The notes beneath the pieces were generated by a model. The model was not told the origin of the DNA, did no database searches, and was given only the letters and a program-made list of their open reading frames with translations. From the NCBI GenBank assembly GCA_029532415.1, contig JAQOTA010000070.1, positions 372,001 through 436,000 of the forward strand: a stretch of 64,000 bases of DNA, read 5' to 3'. Positions 11,322 to 21,686 of the stretch are shown here, piece by piece. This DNA comes from Marasmius tenuissimus (lineage: Eukaryota; Basidiomycota; Agaricomycetes; Agaricales; Marasmiaceae). The position numbers and the translations under genes are program-made. Within the stretch, counting starts at the first letter, position 1. Every line of letters begins with the position of its first letter.

Positions 11322-13696
11322 ATGCTCAGCAACCTACCACGACGAGCCTGCAGAGCTTGTTCGTCTTCTTCTCCATATGTGAGACGATTTTTCTCTACAT
11401 TACGGCCGACTCACGACCTTTCACCGGATACGACACCACAAATCGCCAATTTTGACACGCATTCGAAGGAAAATGGACACCGAGGGGTAAATGAGGGTAC
11501 TGGTGCGTTGCCTTACTCACGTCCAATGTAGGCAGCGATTTGAATAAATAGGACCTCCGTACCAGAGTTCAGATCCTCTAACGATCCTCGAAGCAGCGCA
11601 GTGAGGCATATTCCTCTCCGAGAGGGAGCTTTCGTATATAAAGCAGTCGAGGGGGTTGGGGACAAATCAGCAAGCCCATCGTTTCAAGAGATAGTCAACG
11701 ACACGAGAAGGTCGCTCAAAGAGGCCCTATGCAAATCGGCGAGCTCAAAACTCAGGGTGACAGATCTTCCGCGTCAATACTCTACCAGACGTATTCTGGC
11801 GTTGTTCGGCCCTTATCAGACAGATATTTGCAGGATCACCCGACACAGTGCGCACCAAATCTCTTTCGCAACTGACAAACTGATGCAGGTTCTCTTTAGG
11901 GGAGGGCACACCATATGAACGAACCACTTATCTTGCCTACGTGCACTTCATTACAAAAGAAAAGGCTGCTGAAGCTCTCACCTGGGCTGCGCGTTCAATA
12001 CCATTGTTCGCTGCCAGACCCAGGTTTAGCGTGGAATATGCTCCAAGTGAACCGGAGCCTGATCCAACACCGTTTTTGGTGGCGTTTACTCACGAGCGTA
12101 CGGAAGACGCTATACGGGAATTCTTTTGTCCTCATGAATCTAAAATCGTACACTTGCAATATGGTACGTGCTGGTTCATCCTCTTCCCGTGATTTGGCAT
12201 TCTCAAAGGGCACCTAGTTCCTTCGAAGAGGAATGACCACGGTAGGCGGGTCATCCTGTGCTGCACCGATACACAGGCTGCTGCCGCAATCAAGTCAGCG
12301 TGCAGCGACCTGATGCCTATTATTTACTTTCAACCGGAAGAGGAAGCGAGTTCTACACTTGACTTAACTAATGATACCGTATTCCCCTATGTGATGGACA
12401 TCTTATCTTCGCTCGAACCATGGGACAAACATGTCATTCGGATAACCCGTGGTGGTGGGTTCAGTATCTTGGTCTGATCTAGGTTGTGGCTCACTGCCCA
12501 ATTTCCAGGTAAACAAGGAACGAAAAGCTCGTTTCGCATTCGCGTGCAATTCGCCACAAAGGAGCAAGCCATCACTGCCTACGAGCATTTCTCACCTAGC
12601 TTCCATATCACGCGACGAGAGTTTCTGGTTCAATTTGCCGAAGGTCATCTCGCAAAATATGACACTAGACCATCGAAGGCGTTACTCTTCTATGCTAAGA
12701 ACATGACGGAGCGTGAAATTTATGCTGGGCTCGAGCCCTACGGATCTCAAATAGTTAGTGTCCGATATGGTGCGTCTATGACTTTCTCGATACACGCTTC
12801 GACTTCCCACTCACTCACTTATATCTTGATTTGACCTAGTGCCACCGAGGAGAGAGGAGTATGGTGCACTAGTCTTCGTAAATTGTATGAACAAATCCGC
12901 GGCTGCTGTCCTCAAGGCCGAGTGCGGTAACCGACTCGGCATGCACATCGTTTATGCCCATGTATTGCCCCCAGGAGGAGCCATATCGACGCTGTATCTG
13001 AACAGTCCGACAATGCTTGGAGTCGACTCCATCATGTCAGAATTCGGGCCATATGCGAAACATATCTGCAAGATAAACAGAGCAAAGGGTACGTTTCGTT
13101 CCCATATCTCATTATGGACTCGTTGTCAGACAATTCCTGTTCATTTAGATGCAATGACACCCGGAGGGAGTTTCTATACTGGCGTACACTTCACCTTGCC
13201 GGAACACGCTACCGCAGCTTTTGAGCATGTTTGCGCAAGTAAAAAACCTCGGCCATTCAATCTCACCTGCGGAGCCCCTCGCAAGGCGGCTCCAAGCGAC
13301 ATTTTATTCGTCTACACCAAGCAAGCGTCACTAATTAGTGTGCGGACGATGCTCCAGCCTGTTGCGTCTAGTATTCTGGAAATGCGGTTCTGTTCGTCGA
13401 TCTATTTTCTTCCAAGGTTTTCGATTCAGTCCGCTGACGATTCACATATACATTTGCTTGTATCAGTTCCACCGCGAGCTAACGAATTTGGCGGGACGGT
13501 TTTCCTTCGCTGCCGAGATGTAGAAGCAGCCAGAGCCATAAAGGACACCTTCAACAACGGAGGGATGCGTATCCATTACTCCACAGCTCCCTGGCCGAGC
13601 AATTATCGTGGATTGGCCCCTCCTTCGAAGATCCGAAGCGTGGATGTTTACACGAAAGGGAGGCACAGGGGAGAGTGCGAAGTGGAGGGTCTATGA
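11322..13696 (+). CDS. Six-unit RRM-like protein with mitochondrial-type presequence
   Basis: Eight-exon model: 11322-11502, 11566-11847, 11900-12163, 12218-12451, 12509-12769, 12840-13088, 13149-13391, 13467-13696; it stays in phase and gives 647 residues. The N-terminus (MLSNLPRRACRACSSSS, then VRRFFSTL) is Arg/Ser-rich without acids, typical of mitochondrial import. Six RRM-like units follow. Their first strands are KLRVTDLP, FLVAFT, VFPYVM, ALLFYAKN, TLYLNS and DILFVYT; the RNP1-like strands are TTYLAYVHF, RRVILCC, FRIRVQF, GALVFVN, YTGVHF and GTVFLRC. RNP aromatics are weak. It is probably an RNA-binding factor for mitochondrial transcripts, which is inference. Every unit is cut by a phase-1 intron between its second and third strands, so the gene grew by internal duplication. 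Confidence 0.8.
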
Positions 13697-14121
13697 GTGG
13701 AAAGGACCTTTCTCTCCGTCCTTCGTTCGTTCAGACCTGAATCTTTCGATCTCGCGATAGCTACCCTCATTTCGCCTCGGTGTCAACGTCGTTCACCAGC
13801 CATCTTTTCCGTCATGCTTTGACGGGTGTTGCCTCCATGCCCTCCCTACATTGCATCAGTTCATTGGCTGAGTTTCCATATTCGCCATTACGGTCGGCAT
13901 AAGGGGTTGATGTAGCCTTTCGTGGTAACAACTACATGGCGTTGAGGCATCGTGCGGTCAAACGTATTGCAACGGTTGAAAGCTCCTTTCTGTTCCTACT
14001 AGCGTTCGCCATGGTACATCACAACTACCAGTAACTGGTATCATATAAATTACGGTAGATATTTTGGGTCATCCAATGCATGCATCTTACCAGTCATGAC
14101 GAATAAATAAACCTTGCCCGT
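13697..14121. other. Convergent intergenic region
   Basis: Lies between two convergent genes. It holds their 3' flanks. No open frame, repeat or RNA gene was recognised. Confidence 0.6.
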
Positions 14122-16785
14122 CTACACTTGAGAAAGTGGTTCATAACCTCCTCGACTGCTCCCGGGTATTGAGAGGTTGAGTCCCATAAACAATCCTTTC
14201 CTACTTCCCTTCCTTGCGTGTCCGTGCTCCCAATCCCCTTCTTCTCTCTCCTTTCTCCTCTTCGCCTCTGTGAAGCCCTCAACAGGGACATCGTACAACT
14301 TGTCATACTCGACTCCAAGTTCCTTCCCTGCTGTCCAGAAGTCCTTACAGTTCCCCCACATCCCCATATCGAACGGATTAGCAGCAGTACTCGCTCTCGC
14401 AAGTCCATCGACAGCCTTCCCCTTCGTGAACCTATCAAACCCAACGAGATGCATGATAAATCCACCTCCGCATCCATGACGATGTTTATGTCCGCCAGAC
14501 GAAGGCGTCGCATCTCCCATCAATGCAGCATCTTCAGATTCGGCGCGGTTGAGTTGACCTCTACCGTGACCGTGGCTGTGACCCATCTGACCTTGGAGAC
14601 TCGACCCTCCACGGCCACCCATGAAGCCGAAACGACCGAGGTTAACGACTTCGAGGGTGGTCATTTGTTTCATGATTTGCCATACTTGGGATGCGAGGAG
14701 GACGATAGTCCATGAGAGTTGGAGGGTGGCCCAGATGGTGACGGCGACGAGGAAGGTATCGTATTGAGTGATGAGGCAAAGTTCCGTGGGGAGGAAACAG
14801 GCGGGAGAAATGTTTGGATTCATGGTGGGATCGCGAGGGGAAGTTCCTGTCGGGGGTATCGGTATTGCGTCAAAGATGGGGAGACCGGCGAAGTCTAAGA
14901 AAGGATGGACATGAGTGGAACCCTCAAGAACATCATGAGTGGACATACATTGCCAGACCAAGTAGTCGAAGAGGACGATGCCGATCACAAGCATCGACAC
15001 GAATAGAACGAACTGACGGTGATTATTCACACCGACTAAGGAAAGATTACTCAGTGCGCGAAGCTGATGATAATAGGGTTTGACATACCGCAATTCCATA
15101 CCCATGGGCAATGGCTGTTACGGTGATGAAATCAATAAAGACCAAACCAGGACGTTGAATGATACCCACTGATCATGCCGCGCCACACACTTGTCACAAA
15201 TACGACAATGTTTCGAGCGCAATGGCTTACGAGCCTATAGACACGAGATTTAGCACCGAGCGCGCAAGAACACCAAGTAGAACCACAAACCATGCATTGA
15301 ATACAGAAGGTCTGACCGTTCAGCCTTCCTTCGCTAGCCAAATCCTCGATGATGCTCTTCAGTTCACCATCACTAGCTGGTTTAGGACAGGTACCAGGAT
15401 CAAGCATTACGGCGCGACAGAAGTTGTATACACACAGCCCTGCCGCGATAGCAAAGCTGAAATTGGTAATTGCGTGAGATTCAGTGGCTGAGACGGCACA
15501 TTCAGCGCGCTGTGTGAGGAAAAGAAGCACGTATTCCAACCTTGAAGCAGTCTTGTGAACCAACAAAACAAGACCCAGGCGACAGATCCCATGATTATAC
15601 CAGCGAAATAAGGGGTATTATTGACGCTGTCGGTATACGTCGAATTATTGAGGAGAACTCGAGTAACAATCTGACAGGGCTGTTAATGACGAAACGCCAG
15701 GGAGCGGGGAGACCGGGCTTACATGGTGCATGCCGAAGAACTCAGCCATGGCAAGTAATATTCCGGTATACCAAGGTAGAATCGTAAGAGTCGTGAAAAT
15801 GAGATAGAAGAATAATCCGGGTAAGACAAAGATCGCGATTTTGGTATTGCGCTGTAAAAGAGCAACCTCAGTGTCAGGAATAGAGAGACAAGATTTGATA
15901 CGCACGTCGCTCAAAGGCTTTGACTTTTTAACACCGTACTCATTCATACCGCCTTCCTCCAGTGCCCTCTTCCAAGCCCCAAGACTCTTCAACTCGACCG
16001 CCATGTCTCTTGGTGTCCGGCCCTCCCCGTCTTTGGCGGTCAAATCTCCGCCCTGTTCCACCAAACGCCGTATGCAGACCCTGTTCGCGCGAACGACAGC
16101 CCAGTGAAGAGGAGTTAATCCCGCGTCGTCTCGAGTCTGTGGACTAGCACCATGTTTGAGCAGCAAGTCAACCGAGAGCGCGTCTCCTTGATACGCTGCC
16201 CACATGAGACTAGTGTGACCTTGCGAGTCGCGCGAATCGACATTGATGGGTTGGTGAAGCAGATAGAGAAGGGGCATAACACTTGAAGAGTGAGTGACGA
16301 GGTGAAGCGTGTTGTAGCCTTGCGAATCAGCGATTGTAGGGTCGGCATTGTGAGAGATGAGAAGTTGAATGACATAGAGGTATCCGTTACGAGCAGCCCA
16401 TTGAAGAGGTGTGGCCACAAGGTCTCCGCCTAGCGCATCGACCTCTGCACCCTGCTCTAGAAGATATCGACACGTAGCAACCTGAGCGTTGATCGCAGCC
16501 CAGTGCAAAGGGGTGATATTCTGTTCATCGCGGTCTGTAGCTTGAGCTTGTCCTGACTCAATTAGCTCCCGAATGAGCGCAACATCTCCTCGCTGCGCAG
16601 CAACGAAGATATTGTTCTAGTAGACAGAGCTTATTAACTCTTGATCGTCATCCAGAAATTTGACAACTTACCTCAGGGTGATGGACCGTCTGCTCTTGGG
16701 AAAAGCCAGCCATAGCAGAATCCTGAGTAACAGCAGAAGCTGCAGGCTCTGACTTTTTGCTGACGATCCCTGTAGGGTCCTCCAT
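14122..16785 (-). CDS. akr1: Ankyrin-repeat DHHC palmitoyltransferase AKR1
   Basis: Transfers palmitate to cysteines of membrane-associated proteins, usually at Golgi or endosomal membranes. Exon 1 (16785-16672) is Ser/Ala-rich. Exon 2 (16616-15723) carries five to six ankyrin repeats (TPLHWAAINAQVATCRYLL, TPLQWAARNGYLYVIQLL, TSLMWAAYQGDALSVDLLL, TPLHWAVVRANRVCIRRL) and the first membrane helices. Exons 15670-15541, 15439-15291, 15234-15170, 15114-15089 and 15035 onward follow. The zinc-finger DHHC domain is complete after splicing: QTFCIQCM, ARKPLRSKHCRICDKC, ARHDHHCPWVWNC, GVNNHRQF. A 54-nt stop-free intron at 14895-14948 probably also splices out. The C-terminus has a His/Gly-rich segment (GHSHGHGRGQ, GHKHRHGCGGG). 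I start at 16785 (MEDPTG); an in-frame ATG at 16887 is possible. Confidence 0.93.
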
Positions 16786-17778
16786 CTCCTGTGTGGTGGT
16801 TGTAGTGGTAAAGGTGAAAGCTGAGCGCTGAGCACGCTGGATAATGACAGCCAAGGCGATGCGGGCCGCTGGGGCTATGTTTGTCATCACTAGGGCGGCT
16901 GCGGCACGTGTGGGTTAAGGTTGGTTCCCGTCAAGTATAAGCGCCTCATAAGCGCCCTTTTCGACAACAAGCGTCCATCTTCCCGGTTCCGCATTCGTTG
17001 CCCTGAGTACTAGTCCTGACACAGCGACAGCTCAATGGACGAGTCTTGGGTGCCTTCAAAAGCAACTTCCCTTGTATCTGTCTCAAATGCTCGCTTGGTG
17101 GGGTTTATCAACGGAGCCTGAACACAGAACGGTTTCTTGAACAAGTCAATCTGTTCTTTAGTGCCATCACCCGACTTTCATTCGGCTGATCTCATTGATC
17201 TAGCAACGCCTCCGATAACTCAGATATAGGAGCAGGCAAAGGTCGCTATTACACAATGTTTCAAAGAGCCAAGACGTTTACTGAGGCTGATTGAGTCGAG
17301 CGAAAGGTAATGTCTGGAAAGTGAAAGCACAGAAAACTACTTATAAAACTTATCAGGTTGAGCGGGAGACTGGATATCAAAAATGGGTACCGTGGGACTC
17401 TTCAGTTATCTCGAGAAGGCTGGAGAGCAAGAGTGTAAGAGAAGGCAGACCTCCATTTTACGCTCAGAAGATAATAATTAGCAGAATAGTCGTCCAGTCG
17501 ATCAGAGACTTCCAAAGAGACTTCCAGTTCCAATGGCCGAGGCAGGGAGCTAGTTGAAACTCGTTGGGCCAGTTGGAGATTGCTGGCATTCCAGTACACC
17601 GAGAAGTTCTTGGTGTTTCCGGCCGTTGGCGAGCATCTGAACCACCGTTTGAAGCAAGGAGGGTGAAAATCAAAGGACTGAGCCCAGCTCATCTATCCTC
17701 CACATCAATCGGAGTCAGGCGTTTCAGCTAGGCGCGTCTATCAAGACAAGTTTGATAGTGTACCGTACTTAAGTTGGT
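16786..17778. other. Intergenic, no gene recognised
   Basis: Upstream flank of akr1 followed by sequence without a convincing coding frame. Short overlapping frames at 17291-17692 show no family resemblance and no credible splice structure. Confidence 0.5.
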
Positions 17779-18990
17779 CATCGGCAAAACCTCTATGACG
17801 GGTCCCGAGAATTTAAGGAGTGGACACCCACAACCAGGGTTGACGGTAGTTTACAGTAGTGTACCGTGTTGTGGACCATGTTGTACACCCCGCATAAAAA
17901 TGGAAGAGGATGTACCCTGGATAAAAACTGTGAGTGAGGTTGTACAAACACAGTAAGGTTATAGTGAGGTGTACACTCACCAGAAAGATGGAAGGTAAGA
18001 TGTACGTACCGCCAGTCAAGATTCTCAATTTTGTGCACTTTTGGTCATCAGTCAAGGGAGTTGTACACTGAGAATCATGATTTGTACGTAGTGACATAGA
18101 GGTGAGTGTTTCTAGTTTCATACCGAGGCATTGATATCGTGAACCTCAGGCCACTGTTTAATAACTGGAAGTCATCGAGACTCGAGACCATCGGAGCGGG
18201 ATAAATCCACGGGTCGGGTAAGATTCAAGCATGAGCGCCTGACTCGAGCGCTTGCGCTGAAATTGTGTCAGAGTCTCAATTATAACCCTCGTTCGGTCAC
18301 ATGTGTTGACTTCCTCCCTCTCTTGTGTCTCTACCACCTCCATCACCACGCAACTCTCTTTATCCATGACTTCAGACCTCAAACAAAGAGCAAGGAGACC
18401 CGTTTGGATTATACTTAGTAGAATGGTCGGAACTTGGGTGATTTGGTGGCCCTAAAGTACGCAGAAAATTCTTCTTATCCTCGCAACATAAGTTACTGAC
18501 GGTCTGCAGTGTGCTTAGCGGTTTCACCCGATGGTCTCTTATAATGGCTTCAGTGACACTGGACATACGTCGTCATTGTCGTCATCAACACTTGACCTCT
18601 GACCTTCACGATATCAACGGCTGCACGGACCACCTACCCAGTACTTATCTGATTCGCCACAAATTGTTGACTGCCCCTTCTTTCTTCCCTTCCACCACCA
18701 CCCCGCTTTATCCTCTCAGTGTTTTTCCAGCCCGTCTCTCCATCGTGACACTATCTCAGGACTCTACCTGCTCGACATGCTGGCGGCTGTACTCGACCAA
18801 TTGACTTTCGACGCATTACTTCAACTACTCTTGTCACTCAAACATCTCCGATTCTTCTCCAGCACCCACTTCACTTGGGTGTTGTTGTCTGATATGCAAG
18901 TACGTGTTACTTGACCTCTGGCTTTTATCTTTGGATCCTGAATGAGTTCTTGGTGCTAGCGAGCACGAGACATAATCAGGAATGTGAGCA
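17779..18990. repeat. Direct repeat unit A (about 1.2 kb)
   Basis: Begins ATCGGCAAAACCTCTATGAC and is followed almost at once by a diverged second copy at 18999. Shared blocks in the same order include GAGCGCTTGCGCTGAAAT, CAAGGAGACC, a GTACGCA(A/G)AAAA box, TGACNGTCTGCAG, GACTGCCC(C)TTCTTTCTTCCCTTCC and AATCAGGAATGTGAG. The first 350 bp is dense in GTACA motifs. No coding frame is conserved between units, so it is probably a non-autonomous mobile element or a non-coding repeat. Confidence 0.75.
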
Positions 18991-18998
18991 CCTCCTCA

Positions 18999-20205
18999 TC
19001 GGCAAAACCTCTAAGACGGGTCCCAAGGATTCAAGGGATGGACACTCATGACTAGGTTGGTAAATATCTTACAGTAGCTTGCCATGTTATTGGCAAAGAT
19101 GTACACCCCGTGAAAAGATGTAATGGGTTGTACTTGAATAAAAAGATGTACAAGTGTGATAAGGTCGTGATATGGTGTAAACCTACCGGAAAGATGTTTA
19201 GTAAGATGTACATACTGTGATTCACGTTGGTGAGGGTGATACACCATCAGTGATAGATCAAGGTAGTTGCACAACGGAATCATGGTTTTAGTAGTATAGG
19301 TACATACATGTGGGTGTACTACTACCCGATTAGGTACCAAGGCCTTGGTATCAAGCTGTTGATACCTTTGAGTTGCCGCCCGGAGTCAAGATAGGAACTT
19401 TATAAAGGTTTTCCATCGCGATTTGTGCCAAGGAGAAGTCCGGAGGTCCAGCAAGATTTTAGCCGGGCGCCTTGATGAGCTTGAGCGCTTGCGCTGAAAT
19501 CTTGTCGGAGTCTCAAATGTCTCCTTGGCCCGCACGTGTTTTACTTCCATCCTCCCTCTCTTGTCTCTACCACCACCACCGTCGCTCAACTCTCTCTATT
19601 AACGGCCATCACTCTTCAACAAAGCCAAGGAGACCTTATGGGAATTGAACTTGGGAAAATTGGATGAATCTGCAGTCAAGGTACGCAAAAAAAATCCTTC
19701 TTTTTATGACTCGCTATATACTGACAGTCTGCAGCATACTTGGCTCTCTGGGTTCACTCGAGGGGCCTCTTAAGACAGCACCGGTAATGATGTACATATG
19801 TCGTCACCATCATCATCAGCCTTTGACCTCCAATAGAACTGCTCTCACAACGGCTGCATGGACCACTGTTTGCCTCGTATATGAACCCAATGCACGATAA
19901 TCATCGACTGCCCTTCTTTCTTCCCTTCCCCCACCATCACCCTTTTCATTCTCTCTGTGTCCGCCCAACCCATCCTCGTCGCCATCACCCTTTTCATTCT
20001 CTCTGTGTCCGCCCAACCCATCCTCGTCGCCATCTCGGGACTCTCTGGTTGACACGCTTTGCCCACCTACTCAACTTCCTCAGTGCAATACCTTCACTGC
20101 TCAAGTTATGTGTTACTTGATTACTGGTCTCAAACCTCGTATTCTGAACCAGTTCTTCTCCAAAATGGTGCCAGCAAGCATGTGATAGGATCAGGAATGT
20201 GAGTA
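18999..20205. repeat. Direct repeat unit B (about 1.2 kb)
   Basis: Second copy of the unit at 17779, diverged by substitutions and small indels and almost abutting the first. It carries its own internal 48-bp duplication. GTACA-rich sequence again occupies the left third. Confidence 0.75.
19934..20029. repeat. 48-bp tandem duplication within repeat unit B
   Basis: Two perfect copies of a 48-bp pyrimidine-rich unit starting CCATCACCCTTTTCATTC, with the first bases of a third copy after 20029. Unit A lacks the duplication, so it arose after the two units separated. Confidence 0.9.
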
Positions 20206-20599
20206 CCCCCTATCTCTTGTATCAACATATTACTGACTGTCGTGCCTCGTCTCTCCCACTTTGAAGTTTGGCTATAGCATGTGAATGATCATCTCAGCTC
20301 CTGACATCGCCTGTATTGCCATATTCTGATTGCTCATGCCGACCATTGAGGCGCATATATGCACCTTATGTTGTACGTGTACCATCTTCTTGATCAGAGT
20401 GCCACACAAACTCACAGGTCACTTCCACAGGGTTGCGCGGACCAGCAGCGTGGTGTATGCTTCGGCCAGGTGGAAGTAAGTTGGCTCCGGTAACCTTATT
20501 TGAAGCCACTTCGACCCTCTGGTTTCAGTAATCTACTTTCTCTCTAACTTGTTCACTTGCTGTGGTTACATCTGTATGTGTAGCCGGTGATTATCAGTA

Positions 20600-21010
20600 T
20601 CAATATGATTATGCGTTTTATGTCTTGTCGTTGTCCCCTGTCGCCAGATTATACCTGAGAAACTCTGGAAAGGATGTACACAGATGTAGATGGATGCACA
20701 ACCCTGGGTACATCTCGTAGGCAGTTGTACATCTTTGTATCCAACTTGCGGCTCAGGTTGTACATTGTCTCCAAGATGGAGACAAAGATGTACAACGTCA
20801 CGCAAGGTGAGTAAGTTGTCCATGTTCCCATACAACCTGTAGCTAATGCACATCTTTAGCTACACTATGGAGGTCATTGTACGCAAAAAGGCGATGGTTC
20901 CCTACCTAGGAGACCGTTCTCGAAAAATTCCAACATGCGAGGGGTGATCCCGAGTTACGAGGGGGTGGTACTCACTGGGGACCCGCATTAGAGGTTTCGC
21001 CGATGGTGGT
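20600..21010 (-). repeat. Inverted, diverged partial copy of the 1.2-kb repeat
   Basis: The segment ending near 21010 reads, on the minus strand, CATCGGCGAAACCTCT followed by GCGGGTCCC. This matches the left end of units A and B. The GTACA/TGTACAT-rich stretch at 20640-20850 then lies at the expected distance. Similarity beyond the terminus is weak. Confidence 0.5.
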
Positions 21011-21686
21011 ACCAGTCAGAAGAATAGAATATGAGCGCCATTCTCAGCCTTAGCCCGGCAACCTCCGGCCACTTGTCGTAATGCCGTTGGACTTGCCAAT
21101 GCAATTTCAACGACCCGACTTTTGGACCGCTGCTACGACCTTCCTCATTTCGCTATCGAGCTCATCCGAGCTCTCGACGTCAACCTTAGATGAAGGTATC
21201 TCTATGGCTTGATACGCTTCACGTACGAGACCTGTGTACTCAACGAGCGACTCAGTCATACTAACGGGAATAATTGCGCGTCACCAGGCTAATCAGCGGT
21301 ACTCGTATGCGATCTTTCTCCGCATTGATTTTGTGGCGGCTGGAGGCTGAGTGAGCGGAAGATAGCACGCTCCACACGGACATACATACCTGGTTTGAGA
21401 GAATTCATTCCAGAGGGGTTCCACGGTTCCAATGCTCACGAGGCCCTCATTTCGGTATCGTATTCGAGATAAACTGCTCTCTCTGGCTTGGAACCGAACT
21501 TTGATTCTCACATAATGCCTCTAAAATCGCAAAAACTAAATTTCCGAGCCTCATAATCGCTAGCAGGGTCATTAATAGATCGTCGAAAGCCCTCGGTTCA
21601 CACCAAGGTTCCCTACAAAAAGTGTTGAGGAATTGTAGTTCCCTCGATCCCTCCTCTCGACGTGTTCCTTCACTCTCGAATCAACG
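21011..21686. promoter_or_regulatory. Intergenic upstream of permease A
   Basis: No convincing coding frame. It contains the promoter and leader of the permease that starts at 21687. I can name no specific element. Confidence 0.4.

Noticed and set aside
17813..19340. Minus-strand frames of about 100 codons in the GTACA-rich repeats
   Set aside because: The two repeat units do not conserve the frame, and the predicted peptides are just translations of the short repeated words.
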